A stretch of DNA of 64,000 nucleotides from DASPMP01 sp035758925. Lineage in GTDB: Bacteria; Gemmatimonadota; Gemmatimonadetes; Gemmatimonadales; Gemmatimonadaceae. The stretch's first letter is position 1. Each line of letters opens with the position of its first letter. Below the pieces are notes generated by a model that saw only the letters and a list, made by a program, of their open reading frames with translations, was not told where the DNA came from and made no database searches. Both the position numbers and the translations under genes were made by a program. The DNA lies in the NCBI GenBank assembly GCA_035758925.1, contig DASTVV010000094.1, positions 11,099 to 75,098 on the forward strand. The letters run 5' to 3'. Below, piece by piece: positions 1-7,792 of the stretch.

Positions 1-334
1 GCGCCGTAGTGGTGCCGACGACTTTCGTGAGCGAAGCGATGTCCCAGAGCGTGTGACGACTCGGGACCGGCGAGGGTGCCCAGTCCAAATGTCCCGCTCC
101 TGCTTCCGCGAGTATGCCACGCGAGTCGCCGACGACCGCGTACGCGCCCGGGAAGGCATGATCGGCGACGGCGGCGGTGAGGATGTGCCTCAGCGAGTCG
201 CGCAGCTCGCGCGACAGCGCGGGACGACGCGCCGCCTCGCGCGGTCGGCTGTCGTTCTGCGCCGCGAGGGAGGATGCGCCAGCGATCAACGCCGCGCATA
301 CTACTTGCATCGTCGAGTTCGCTACGATTCTCAT
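1..334 (-). CDS. Serine hydrolase of the beta-lactamase/penicillin-binding family, 5' part only
   Basis: Reading the minus strand from an ATG at 334 gives an open frame that leaves the window at base 1, so only about 111 N-terminal residues are visible. Residues 1-26 form a signal peptide ending in SLAAQ. The mature part reads DHAFPGAYAVVGD and then DIASLTKVV, where S-L-T-K fits the SxxK nucleophile motif of class C beta-lactamase-like hydrolases and penicillin-binding-type esterases. This suggests a periplasmic or secreted serine hydrolase. The rest of the active site (YxN, HxG) lies outside the window, so substrate cannot be guessed. It is divergent from the lipoprotein gene at 396. Confidence 0.75.
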   Translation of the reverse strand, partial: MRIVANSTMQVVCAALIAGASSLAAQNDSRPREAARRPALSRELRDSLRHILTAAVADHAFPGAYAVVGDSRGILAEAGAGHLDWAPSPVPSRHTLWDIASLTKVVGTTTA

Positions 335-362
335 ATTGTTGGCGCCGCGCTCGGCGCGCGGC

Positions 363-371
363 TGATAATAT
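363..371 (+). promoter_or_regulatory. Possible extended -10 promoter of the lipoprotein gene
   Basis: The AT-rich patch between two divergent genes contains TGA-TAATAT (363-371), which resembles an extended -10 element. A weak TTGGCG at 339-344 is too far upstream for ideal spacing. The start codon follows at 396 with a good AGGAGA ribosome-binding site. Weak call. Confidence 0.3.
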
Positions 372-395
372 CACGCAAAATGACAGGAGAAACCC

Positions 396-725
396 ATGCG
401 CGTCACGTTCGCCGCTCTGGTGTTGCTGGTCGCCACCGCTTGTGGACCGCGCCAGGTGGAGGTTCGCACCGCGCCGACGCAGAGCGCTGAAGTTGCCATC
501 CACTTCACGAACAACCTGTCCAAGGCGGTCAACGTGTACGTGAACACCGGTGGCAGCGATCAATTCGTCCGTCAGGTCGCCGCCAACACCACCGAGCATC
601 TTCCGGTGCCCGGGATTCGCTCCGGGACCACCGTGACGCTGAAGGCGACGCCGGTCGACGGCTCCACCGGATATCAGCGCAGCGGTGTGACGATGACGGA
701 AATGGTGAATTGGCGCGTGCCATGA
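396..725 (+). CDS. Small predicted lipoprotein, function unknown
   Basis: A 109-residue protein. The N-terminus is a lipoprotein signal peptide: a short hydrophobic run followed by V-A-T-A-C, so Cys16 should be lipidated and the protein anchored in an envelope membrane. The mature part (AIHFTNNLSKAVNVYVN, then ATPVDGSTGYQR) looks all-beta and could be an immunoglobulin-like fold, but I do not recognise a family. The ATG at 396 is preceded by AGGAGA at a good distance. It stands alone between a divergent hydrolase and a rho-independent terminator at 803-833, so it is probably monocistronic. Confidence 0.7.
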   Translation: MRVTFAALVLLVATACGPRQVEVRTAPTQSAEVAIHFTNNLSKAVNVYVNTGGSDQFVRQVAANTTEHLPVPGIRSGTTVTLKATPVDGSTGYQRSGVTMTEMVNWRVP

Positions 726-769
726 ACGATCTGCGCGCGAAAATACCAAGCGCGCTCGCTTCCCTTCGG

Positions 770-798
770 TTGCTACAAGTCTGTGGAGCCGATACTTT
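770..798 (+). promoter_or_regulatory. Candidate sigma-70-like promoter ahead of the inositol lipid genes
   Basis: TTGCTA (770-775), a 17-base spacer, and TACTTT (793-798). The predicted transcript start near 805 falls at the terminator hairpin 803-833, so a transcript from here would begin inside or just before that hairpin. Sequence match only. Confidence 0.3.
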
Positions 799-802
799 TA
801 CG

Positions 803-833
803 GGCCGGAGCGTTCCTCCGGCCTTTTGTTTTT
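803..833 (+). terminator. Rho-independent terminator
   Basis: GGCCGGAG (803-810) pairs perfectly with CTCCGGCC (816-823) around a 5-base loop, followed by TTTTGTTTTT (824-833). It most simply ends transcription of the lipoprotein gene at 396-725. Because it lies 33 bases before the next start codon it could also attenuate the downstream phospholipid operon. Confidence 0.8.
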
Positions 834-865
834 AGGCCACTCTTTCCGGCCGTCCCCGGAGCAGA

Positions 866-1570
866 ATGCAGATCTTGCCGGACTGGCTGAAAAATGGATA
901 CCTGCGCCTCATGGACCCGATCGCCGACTGGCTTGTCCGGCGCCGCGTCCATCCCAACACCATCACCATAGCGGGCACTGTTTTCATGGTGGCCGGCGGC
1001 GTGCTGTATGGCACCGGCCACATCAAGACCGGTGGGTGGCTGCTTGGTATCACGGCGCTCACCGACGTGCTGGACGGAATGGTGGCGCGCCGTGGCGGCA
1101 CGAGCTCGGCCTTCGGCGCGTTCCTCGATTCGACCCTCGACCGTGTCGCCGACGGCGCTACGCTCGGAGGGCTCGCCGTGTTTTACGCGCTGAATCCCCT
1201 GCATCATAGCGTGCCGATGGTGGTCGTCTGTCTCGCTGGCATTATCGGGGCCTTTCTGACGTCCTACACCCGGGCACGCGCGGAGTCCCTGGGTCTCGAC
1301 GCAAAAGTCGGGATGCTGCAGCGCCCCGAGCGCGTGGTGCTGCTGTCCGCGCCGCAGGCATTTTTCGGACTCACCCTCAATGGGTGGGTGTTGGCGATTA
1401 TCATCATCATCCTCACGATCACGGCGTGGGTCACGGTGGTGCAGCGTATCCTCTACGTCTACGACAACACGCGACCCACGTCAGACAAAGAGTCGACCGA
1501 GTACCGCTTCAGAGAGCGTCGTCAGAAGGCTCGTGAAACGACGACGCGTTCGCTCATCAAGGGAGAATGA
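866..1570 (+). CDS. CDP-alcohol phosphatidyltransferase, probable phosphatidylinositol-phosphate synthase
   Basis: A 234-residue integral membrane enzyme. The complete CDP-alcohol phosphotransferase motif is present: D67-x2-D70-G71-x2-A74-R75-x8-G84-x3-D88-x3-D92, which binds two metal ions and CDP-diacylglycerol. Several hydrophobic segments follow, including a strongly hydrophobic run near residue 177. The gene overlaps the start of inositol-3-phosphate synthase by 4 bases (ATGA). This partnership, as in mycobacteria and Bacteroides, points to transfer of phosphatidyl to inositol-3-phosphate rather than glycerol-3-phosphate. Phosphatidylglycerophosphate synthase is the alternative, and sequence alone cannot fully exclude it. 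The charged C-terminal tail is cytoplasmic by prediction. Confidence 0.8.
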   Translation: MQILPDWLKNGYLRLMDPIADWLVRRRVHPNTITIAGTVFMVAGGVLYGTGHIKTGGWLLGITALTDVLDGMVARRGGTSSAFGAFLDSTLDRVADGATLGGLAVFYALNPLHHSVPMVVVCLAGIIGAFLTSYTRARAESLGLDAKVGMLQRPERVVLLSAPQAFFGLTLNGWVLAIIIIILTITAWVTVVQRILYVYDNTRPTSDKESTEYRFRERRQKARETTTRSLIKGE

Positions 1571-2913
1571 CGCACGTGCAGGGTAAGAACTCTCCGGCCA
1601 GTCGTCCGTCCTCGATCAAACCCGCGACCGGCCGCCTCGGCATTCTGACGCCGGGACTCGGTGCCGTCGCGACCACTTTCATCGCCGGCGTGGAGTCGGT
1701 ACGCCGCGGCCTGTCGAAACCCATCGGGTCGCTGACCCAGATGGCGACCATCCGCCTCGGCAAGCGCACCGAGAACCGCTCACCGCTGATCAAGGACTTC
1801 GTTCCGCTCGCCGGGCTCGAGGACCTCGTGTTCGGCGCGTGGGATCCGATTCCCGATGACGCGCTCACGGCGGCGAGGAAAGCCGGCGTGCTGGAAGAGC
1901 GCGACCTCGAGCCGATCGCGCAGTTTCTCCGCGACGTGCGCCCGATGCCTGCGGTGTTCGACAACAAGTACGTGACCCGGCTGCACGGCGAGAACGTCAA
2001 GAAGGGGAAGAGCAAGCGCGATCTGGCAGAGCAGCTGCGCCAGGATATCCGCGACTTCAAACGCAAGCACTCGCTCGATCGTGTCGTCGCCGTCTGGTGC
2101 GCCTCGACCGAGGCGTACATCAAGCCAGGGCCGCAGCACGCCACGGTGGACCAGCTCGAGAAAGCGATGGAGCGCAACGACGAAGCCATCGCGCCGTCGA
2201 TGCTGTACGCGTGGGCCTGCATCATGGAGGGCGTTCCGTACTGCAACGGGGCGCCGAACCTCGCCGTCGACACGCCTGCCCTCATTCAGCTCGCGAACGA
2301 ACGCGGCGTGCCCATCTCCGGCAAGGATTTCAAGACCGGGCAGACCTGGATGAAGACGGTCATCGCGCCCGGCCTCAAGGCGCGCATGCTGGGCCTCGCC
2401 GGCTGGTACTCGACGAACATCCTCGGCAACCGCGATGGCGAAGTCCTCGACGATCCTGCGTCGTTCAAGACGAAGGAGGAGTCGAAGCTCAGCGTCCTGC
2501 ACACCATCCTCCAGCCGGACGTTTATCCGCAGCTCTACAAGGACTTCTCGCACGTCGTCCGCATCAACTATTACCCGCCGCGCGGCGACAACAAGGAAGG
2601 CTGGGACAACATCGACATCTTCGGGTGGATGGGCTACCCGATGCAGATCAAGGTCAATTTCCTCTGCCGCGATTCGATTCTCGCGGCCCCCATCGTGCTC
2701 GACCTCGCGCTGTTCAGCGACTTTGCGCAGCGCGCCGGCATGAAGGGGATTCAGGAATGGTTAAGCTTCTATTACAAATCGCCGATGGCCGCTGCGGGAC
2801 TTCAGCCGGAACACGATCTTTTCATCCAGCAGACCAAGCTGAAGAACACGCTCCGGCATCTCATGGGCGAGGAGCAGATCACGCACCTGGGGCTGGAGTA
2901 CTATCAGTCCTGA
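1567..2913 (+). CDS. ino1: Inositol-3-phosphate synthase
   Basis: A 448-residue protein of the myo-inositol-1-phosphate synthase family, which turns glucose-6-phosphate into inositol-3-phosphate using tightly bound NAD. The N-terminal Rossmann loop GILTPGLGAVATT lies at residues 25-37. The conserved catalytic-domain stretch around GKDFKTGQT is at residues 252-260, and NYYPPRGDNKEGWDNIDIFG follows later. Length is typical of the compact prokaryotic form. It is translationally coupled to the phosphatidyltransferase upstream (4-base overlap), so the pair should make inositol phosphate and attach it to CDP-diacylglycerol. Confidence 0.93.
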   Translation: MTHVQGKNSPASRPSSIKPATGRLGILTPGLGAVATTFIAGVESVRRGLSKPIGSLTQMATIRLGKRTENRSPLIKDFVPLAGLEDLVFGAWDPIPDDALTAARKAGVLEERDLEPIAQFLRDVRPMPAVFDNKYVTRLHGENVKKGKSKRDLAEQLRQDIRDFKRKHSLDRVVAVWCASTEAYIKPGPQHATVDQLEKAMERNDEAIAPSMLYAWACIMEGVPYCNGAPNLAVDTPALIQLANERGVPISGKDFKTGQTWMKTVIAPGLKARMLGLAGWYSTNILGNRDGEVLDDPASFKTKEESKLSVLHTILQPDVYPQLYKDFSHVVRINYYPPRGDNKEGWDNIDIFGWMGYPMQIKVNFLCRDSILAAPIVLDLALFSDFAQRAGMKGIQEWLSFYYKSPMAAAGLQPEHDLFIQQTKLKNTLRHLMGEEQITHLGLEYYQS

Positions 2914-2932
2914 ACTGGCACCCGGCTGGTGT

Positions 2933-3484
2933 ATGCTCGAAAGCGGCCGTACGAGGCGTGCTGACGCACAGCGAATGACGCATGCTGACGTATCTCGCAT
3001 GACGCACGCTGAAGCACGTCGCCTCACGTTCGCACGGCGCGCCTCGCACCGCCTTGGTGCGCACCGCCTTGGTGCGCTGGCGCTCGCGATGGTCGCGGCG
3101 ATCGCGGCGTGCGGCCCGCGCCAGCCGCGGCAGTACGAGCTGCGGATGATTTCGTCCACGTACGCGTTCACGATCGCCGCCAGCCAATCGCCGCCGCACG
3201 CGCGCGAGAGCATCCTGTACAAGGTCGTCATTCGCGATCGCGACAGCCGCCAGCCGATCGAGACCGGCGAGGGACAGATCTTCGCGAGCAACGCGGAACG
3301 AGCCAGCACCTGGGATGGGTTCACCAAGGGCGCCGAGCTGGGCACGTACTACGGCAAGCTGAATTTCGTCACCTCCGGAACCTGGGCGGTCGCCATCCGG
3401 TTCCGACGCGATTCGCTCCACGCGCTCGAAAAAGTGGAATGGTTGCAGGAAGTCTTCGGCGAACGACCGGGCACAACTCCCTGA
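2933..3484 (+). CDS. Predicted lipoprotein, function unknown
   Basis: Up to 183 residues. The hydrophobic run ALALAMVAAIAAC is a lipobox, so the mature protein should be membrane anchored. Three in-frame ATGs (2933, 2975, 2999) are possible starts. The latest gives the shortest signal peptide, with the Cys at position 38, and none has a convincing ribosome-binding site. The N-terminal coding DNA is made of repeats: a near-identical 14-base unit beginning at 2975 and again at 2999, and an exact 15-base tandem duplication at 3046-3075. The mature domain (YELRMISSTYAFTI, then TWAVAIRFRRDSLHALEKVE) matches no family I recognise. It is coupled to the next gene by TGATG. Confidence 0.65.
   Translation: MLESGRTRRADAQRMTHADVSRMTHAEARRLTFARRASHRLGAHRLGALALAMVAAIAACGPRQPRQYELRMISSTYAFTIAASQSPPHARESILYKVVIRDRDSRQPIETGEGQIFASNAERASTWDGFTKGAELGTYYGKLNFVTSGTWAVAIRFRRDSLHALEKVEWLQEVFGERPGTTP
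3046..3075. repeat. Exact 15-bp tandem duplication, each unit itself a small hairpin
   Basis: GCACCGCCTTGGTGC occurs at 3046-3060 and again at 3061-3075. Each unit has 5-base complementary arms (GCACC/GGTGC). The duplication lies in frame in the signal-peptide region of the lipoprotein gene and encodes HRLGA twice. Confidence 0.9.
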
Positions 3485-3777
3485 TGCGACACTTCTTCCG
3501 CTGTCACCTGCCGCCCCACGACGTCCTGTCGCGGGCCGACTCGTTTTTCCCCAAGATCGCCCTCGCGCCGCGGGCCACGGCGGCCCGGTCGCGAACATTC
3601 GCGGGACCGCTCGGCGTCCTGAAGATTTCCGCACAGGCCGAAGGCGGACACTACACGTTCGTCGAGGTCCAGACGGATCAGATGGGCGAGAGCCGGATGG
3701 ATCGGAACGTGAAGCAGTTCTTCGTGACATTGCATCGCGCTGAAGATCCGCGACACACGCTCGAGGCGGCGTATTGA
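3484..3777 (+). CDS. Small conserved-looking protein, function unknown
   Basis: A 97-residue protein starting MRHFFRCHLPP and ending in RAEDPRHTLEAAY. The ATG at 3484 overlaps the stop of the preceding lipoprotein gene, and its own TGA (3775-3777) overlaps the next ATG by one base, so it is tightly coupled on both sides. Residue composition is balanced, unlike the arginine-rich shadows in other frames, which supports real coding. The middle reads GPLGVLKISAQAEGGHYTFVEVQTDQMGESRMDRNVKQ in register and suggests a small alpha/beta fold. No signal peptide or membrane segment is visible. I do not recognise the family. Confidence 0.7.
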   Translation: MRHFFRCHLPPHDVLSRADSFFPKIALAPRATAARSRTFAGPLGVLKISAQAEGGHYTFVEVQTDQMGESRMDRNVKQFFVTLHRAEDPRHTLEAAY

Positions 3778-4904
3778 TGGGTAAGACGAAGGTGGCGGAG
3801 GCACCGCGCAAGACGGCGCGGACCCCCGCCGCGAAGTTGTCCAGGGAGCAGTTGCTCGAGCTCTACTACTGGATGCGTCTCACCCGCACGCTCGAGGAGC
3901 GGCTGGTCGCGCTGTACCGGCAGACCAAGGTGGTCGGCGGACTGTTCCGGTCATTGGGGCAGGAAGCCGACGCCGTCGGCGCGTGCTTCGCCCTCGAGCG
4001 GCGCGACATCATGTCGCCCCTGATTCGCAACCTTGGCGCGATGCTGGTGAAGGGCGCGACGCCGGTGGAAGTGCTCAAGCAGTACATGGCGAAGGGCGAT
4101 TCCCCCACGCGCGGCCGCGAGCTGAACATCCACTTCGGGGACCTCGAGCGCGGGTTCATCGGACAGATCTCGCCGCTGGGCGACATGGTCCCGGTGATGA
4201 CGGGCGTGACGCTCACCTTCAAGATGCGCGGCGAGGACCGCGTCGGTCTCGTCTTCGTCGGTGACGGTGCCACATCCACGGGCGCGTTTCACGAGGGCAT
4301 CAACTTCGCCGCGGTGCGGCGCTGCCCGCTCGTCGTGGTCGTTGAGAACAATGGCTACGCCTACTCGACGCCGACCACCAGGCAGACGGCTGCGAAGCAG
4401 TTCGTCGACAAGGCCATCGGATACGGCGTCCCGGGGGAGCAGGCCGACGGCAACGACGTCCTGGCCGTCTACGACGTGACGAAGCGCGCGGTGGATCGCG
4501 CACGTGCCGGCGGCGGTGTCTCGCTCATCGAGCTGATCACGTATCGTCGCAAGGGGCACGCGGAACACGACAATCAATCGTACGTCCCCAAGGGCGAGAT
4601 CGAGCGCTGGGAGCGCGAGAACGACCCGATCGATCGCTACCTGCAGCGCCTCGTCGACGACTTTGATTTCGATCCATCGGAGCTCGAGGCGATCGACGCC
4701 CGGGTGCAGGCCGAAGTGGATCGGGCGACGGACGAGGCGGAGAAATCGCCGGCTCCCGAAGCGCTTGATGCGCTCGAAGGGATTTACGCGAATCCACCAC
4801 GGGAAACTCCGCTCTGGTTCCGCGAGGGCGGTGCCGTGGTTCAGGCGCACGAGCGCGCGGAAGGCTGGGGGACGTATCCGTCGGACACGCACGGCGATGC
4901 CTGA
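3777..4904 (+). CDS. pdhA: 2-oxo acid dehydrogenase E1 component, alpha subunit
   Basis: A 375-residue thiamine-diphosphate enzyme subunit that decarboxylates pyruvate or a branched-chain 2-oxo acid and passes the acyl group to the E2 lipoyl domain. The ThDP/Mg motif starts with GDGATSTGAF at residue 162 and ends at the ENNGYAYST segment near 190. The phosphorylation-loop-like YRRKGHAEHDNQ region is present. I start it at the ATG 3777, which overlaps the previous stop; a TTG one codon upstream is also possible. E1 beta follows with an 8-base overlap. Whether the substrate is pyruvate or branched-chain oxo acids cannot be told from sequence alone. Confidence 0.88.
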   Translation: MGKTKVAEAPRKTARTPAAKLSREQLLELYYWMRLTRTLEERLVALYRQTKVVGGLFRSLGQEADAVGACFALERRDIMSPLIRNLGAMLVKGATPVEVLKQYMAKGDSPTRGRELNIHFGDLERGFIGQISPLGDMVPVMTGVTLTFKMRGEDRVGLVFVGDGATSTGAFHEGINFAAVRRCPLVVVVENNGYAYSTPTTRQTAAKQFVDKAIGYGVPGEQADGNDVLAVYDVTKRAVDRARAGGGVSLIELITYRRKGHAEHDNQSYVPKGEIERWERENDPIDRYLQRLVDDFDFDPSELEAIDARVQAEVDRATDEAEKSPAPEALDALEGIYANPPRETPLWFREGGAVVQAHERAEGWGTYPSDTHGDA

Positions 4905-5874
4905 GATCACCTATCTCGAAGCCATCCGCGAAGCGCACTTCGAGGAAATGGAGCGCGATCCGAACGTCTTCTGCGTCGGCGAAGACATCGGCGCGTATGG
5001 CGGCGCGTTCAAGGTCACCGAAGGGCTGCTGACGAAGTTCGGCGAGCAGCGCGTGATCGATTCGCCGATTTCCGAGATCGGCATCGTCGGCGCAGCCGCC
5101 GGCGCCGCGCACATGGGCATGCGGCCGATCGTCGAGATGCAGTTCATCGACTTCATCGGGAACGCGTACGACATCCTGACGAACTACGTGGCGACCGCGC
5201 GCTACCGCGCGTTCCTCCCGTGTCCGATGGTCGTGCGTGGCCCGAGCGGCGGCTATGTGCGCGGCGGGCCGTTCCACTCGCAGAATCCCGAAGCTGGCTT
5301 CATCCACACGCCGGGTCTCAAGGTCGTGTATCCGGCCACCGCATCGGATGCCAAGGGCCTGTTCAAGGCGGCCGTGCGGGACGACGACTGCGTCCTTTTC
5401 TTCGAGCACAAGTATCTCTACCGCCGCATCAAGGAAGAGATGCCAGCGGGTGATCACGTCGTGCCGATCGGCAAGGCTCGAACGGCGCGCGAAGGAACCG
5501 ATCTCTCCGTCATCACCTACGCGGCTACCGTATGGAAGGCGCTCGAGGCCGCTGAGATTCTGCAGAAGGAGGACGGCCTATCGGTCGAGGTGATCGATCT
5601 GCGCTCGCTGGCCCCGCTCGATGAGGAGGCCATCGTGGCGACGGTGACGAAGACCAACCGCGCGCTCATCGTGCACGAGGATACCCGCACGGGCGGCATC
5701 GCGGGTGAAATCACCGCGCGCATCAACGAGCGCTGCTTCGAATGGCTTGACGCACCTGTCTGGCGCGTCACTGCCCACGATGTTCCGCTCCCATATGCGC
5801 CGCACCTCGAGGATTTCGTGCTGCCGCAGACGGCGGACGTCGTGCAGGCGTGTCGCCAGCTCGCCGCCTACTGA
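4897..5874 (+). CDS. pdhB: 2-oxo acid dehydrogenase E1 component, beta subunit
   Basis: A 325-residue transketolase-like beta subunit that completes the E1 heterotetramer. Recognisable features are the start MPEITYLEAIREAHFEEM, the FCVGEDIGAYGGAFKVTEGL segment, the DSPISEIGIVGAAAGAA segment and the C-terminal transketolase domain with VIDLRSLAPLDEEAI. The ATG at 4897 overlaps the E1 alpha stop, indicating translational coupling. A small membrane-protein gene at 5885 separates it from the E2 gene. Confidence 0.9.
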   Translation: MPEITYLEAIREAHFEEMERDPNVFCVGEDIGAYGGAFKVTEGLLTKFGEQRVIDSPISEIGIVGAAAGAAHMGMRPIVEMQFIDFIGNAYDILTNYVATARYRAFLPCPMVVRGPSGGYVRGGPFHSQNPEAGFIHTPGLKVVYPATASDAKGLFKAAVRDDDCVLFFEHKYLYRRIKEEMPAGDHVVPIGKARTAREGTDLSVITYAATVWKALEAAEILQKEDGLSVEVIDLRSLAPLDEEAIVATVTKTNRALIVHEDTRTGGIAGEITARINERCFEWLDAPVWRVTAHDVPLPYAPHLEDFVLPQTADVVQACRQLAAY

Positions 5875-5884
5875 GGATCCGCTC

Positions 5885-6169
5885 GTGACGAATGCCGCCC
5901 CGGAGACGCCGGCCCACAACGCTTGGGCGTATATTGGTGTCGGTTGCGTCACGACCGTCGCCGGCTTCTTCGGGGGCGGCATGATCGGCGTCTTCGTCGG
6001 CTGGGTCGTCGGCCACGCCCGCCAGTGCGTGCCGCCGAAGGACAGCTTTCCGATTTGCGACTTTTTTCCGTACTGGATTACCGGGATGGTTCTTGGCGCG
6101 ATCCTGCTCCCCGCCGTCGCGATCACGCGACTCCGACAGAGCGATCACAGCCGTACGTCCACCGATTGA
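5885..6169 (+). CDS. Small membrane protein between E1 beta and E2 genes
   Basis: A 94-residue protein from a GTG at 5885, ten bases after the E1 beta stop. Two hydrophobic segments are clear: AWAYIGVGCVTTVAGFFGGG, and a second near WITGMVLGAILLPAVAI. Between them lies a short loop with two cysteines (HARQCVPPKDSFPIC) that could form a disulfide if periplasmic. The reading frame extends upstream as a shadow of E1 beta, so the GTG is chosen from position. Function unknown; placement inside the operon may be incidental. Confidence 0.6.
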   Translation: MTNAAPETPAHNAWAYIGVGCVTTVAGFFGGGMIGVFVGWVVGHARQCVPPKDSFPICDFFPYWITGMVLGAILLPAVAITRLRQSDHSRTSTD

Positions 6170-6181
6170 GGAGGGATCACA

Positions 6182-7525
6182 GTGGCTCGCGTTGACGTAG
6201 TGATGCCTCAGATGGGTGAATCCATCGCGGAAGGAACGCTGTCCAAGTGGCTCAAGAAGGTCGGCGACAGCGTGAAGCGTGACGAGCCCATCTTCGAGAT
6301 CTCGACGGACAAGGTGGACGCGGAGATTCCGGCGCCCACGAGCGGGACGCTGGCGGAGATCCTCGTCCAGGAAGGTCAGACGGTTCCCGTCTCGACGGTC
6401 GTGGCGCGTCTGGAAACCGAAGTCGGTGCGGCGGTCGCTGCGCCGGCGCCGGCACCCGCGGCACCGGCGCCCGCACCGGCGAAGCCTGCACCCGCTGCAC
6501 CCGCTGCACCCGCTGCACCGGCCAAAGCCGCCGTCGCAGCCGCGCCCGCGCCGGCGCCGGGTGCCCCTCGTCCGGCACCGCACGGCAACGGCGGGTCCTT
6601 CGAGGATCGGCTGCGCACCAAGTCGTCTCCCCTGGTCCGGAAGATCGCGGCAGAACACGGTGTCGAGATCGCCGGAATGCAGGGCTCCGGCATCGCCGGG
6701 CGCGTGACCAAGCGCGACATCATGCAGTATCTCGAGTCCGGCGCCGCGCCGATGGCGCGCCCGTCGATGCATGCCCCCGCCGGCGTCGACACCCATGGCG
6801 TCGACGTGCAGGCGTGGCCGGGCGACAAGCTCGAGACGATGTCGAAGATCCGGCAGCTCACCAGCGACCACATGGTGCTGGCGCGCCGGCATGCCGCGCA
6901 CGTCACGTCGTTCTTCGAGATCGATCTCTCGCGGGTGGCGAAGCTGCGGCAGAAGATGCGCGCGACGTTCGAGGCTCAGACGGGGCAGAAGCTCACGTTC
7001 CTCCCGTTCATCATCCGCGTCGTCATCGATGCGCTCAAGAAGCATCCGGTGCTCAACGCGGCGCACACGCAGAACCAGATCATCTATCGCAGGCAGTACA
7101 ACATCGGCATCGCCGTCGCGCTCGACTGGGGCCTCATCGTCCCGGTCATCAAGCAGGCCGATGATCTGTCACTTTCGGGACTCACGAAGTCGCTCAACGA
7201 CCTCGCGGATCGCGCACGCACCAAGCGGCTCAAGCCGGACGAGGTGCAGGGCGCGACGTTCACCATCACGAATCCCGGGGTGTTCGGCTCGCTCGCCGGG
7301 ACGCCGATCATTCCCGCGGGCACGTCGGCCATCCTTGGCCTGGGCGCCATCGAAAAGCGGCCGAAGGTCGTCGCCGGCCCGGACGGCGAGGACGTGATCG
7401 CAATTCGCACGTGCGCGTACTTCTCGCTCTCGTTCGACCATCGCATCGTCGATGGCGCGGACGCGGACAAGTTTCTGGCCGACGTGAAGCGTGGGCTCGA
7501 GACATATCCGGAGGGCGAGAGCTGA
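6182..7525 (+). CDS. pdhC: 2-oxo acid dehydrogenase E2, dihydrolipoamide acyltransferase
   Basis: A 447-residue acyltransferase with the usual three parts. A lipoyl domain at residues 1-80 has the lipoylated lysine K44 in STDKVDAEIP. An Ala/Pro-rich linker runs to about residue 140. A peripheral-subunit-binding domain (SSPLVRKIAAEHGVEIAGM) is followed by the catalytic domain, which ends with D419-HRIVDG containing the active-site His420. It starts at GTG 6182 behind a strong AGGAGGG site. The E3 dihydrolipoamide dehydrogenase is not in this window and must be encoded elsewhere. The single lipoyl domain fits either a pyruvate or branched-chain complex. Confidence 0.9.
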   Translation: MARVDVVMPQMGESIAEGTLSKWLKKVGDSVKRDEPIFEISTDKVDAEIPAPTSGTLAEILVQEGQTVPVSTVVARLETEVGAAVAAPAPAPAAPAPAPAKPAPAAPAAPAAPAKAAVAAAPAPAPGAPRPAPHGNGGSFEDRLRTKSSPLVRKIAAEHGVEIAGMQGSGIAGRVTKRDIMQYLESGAAPMARPSMHAPAGVDTHGVDVQAWPGDKLETMSKIRQLTSDHMVLARRHAAHVTSFFEIDLSRVAKLRQKMRATFEAQTGQKLTFLPFIIRVVIDALKKHPVLNAAHTQNQIIYRRQYNIGIAVALDWGLIVPVIKQADDLSLSGLTKSLNDLADRARTKRLKPDEVQGATFTITNPGVFGSLAGTPIIPAGTSAILGLGAIEKRPKVVAGPDGEDVIAIRTCAYFSLSFDHRIVDGADADKFLADVKRGLETYPEGES

Positions 7526-7527
7526 CC

Positions 7528-7788
7528 GTGGCCCGCGCTATCTCGATGCGGCACACCAATGTGCTGCCGCCCGATCGCGGCGCGTTTCGTGAGCGCGCCC
7601 GGCGACTCCGGTCGCACTACGAGGGCGCGGGCTGTCACTACTGGGTGTTCGAGGAGGAGTCGCTCGCCGGCGCCTACGTCGAGTTTTTCGAGGCGAACGA
7701 CGTTGGCACGCTGAATACCGCGCATCGCGGAGCGCCGGCCGGCCAGGTGGATGCGGCGCGCACGTACATCGAGGTGGAGCTGAGCTGA
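7528..7788 (+). CDS. Small protein, function unknown
   Basis: About 86 residues from GTG 7528, or 80 from the in-frame ATG at 7546. It reads MRHTNVLPPDRGAFRERARR, then GAGCHYWVFEEESLAGAYVEFFEAND. The compact alpha/beta pattern could be a ferredoxin-like fold of the kind seen in small monooxygenase-type or stress proteins, but this is only an impression. It begins 2 bases after the E2 stop and ends 4 bases before the next gene, so it sits inside the same transcription unit. Confidence 0.6.
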   Translation: MARAISMRHTNVLPPDRGAFRERARRLRSHYEGAGCHYWVFEEESLAGAYVEFFEANDVGTLNTAHRGAPAGQVDAARTYIEVELS

Positions 7789-7792
7789 GCAG

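Noticed and set aside
53..490. Plus-strand open frame across the window start
   Set aside because: It is antisense to the serine hydrolase, which has a signal peptide and SxxK motif, and its own sequence is arginine-rich with no recognisable features.
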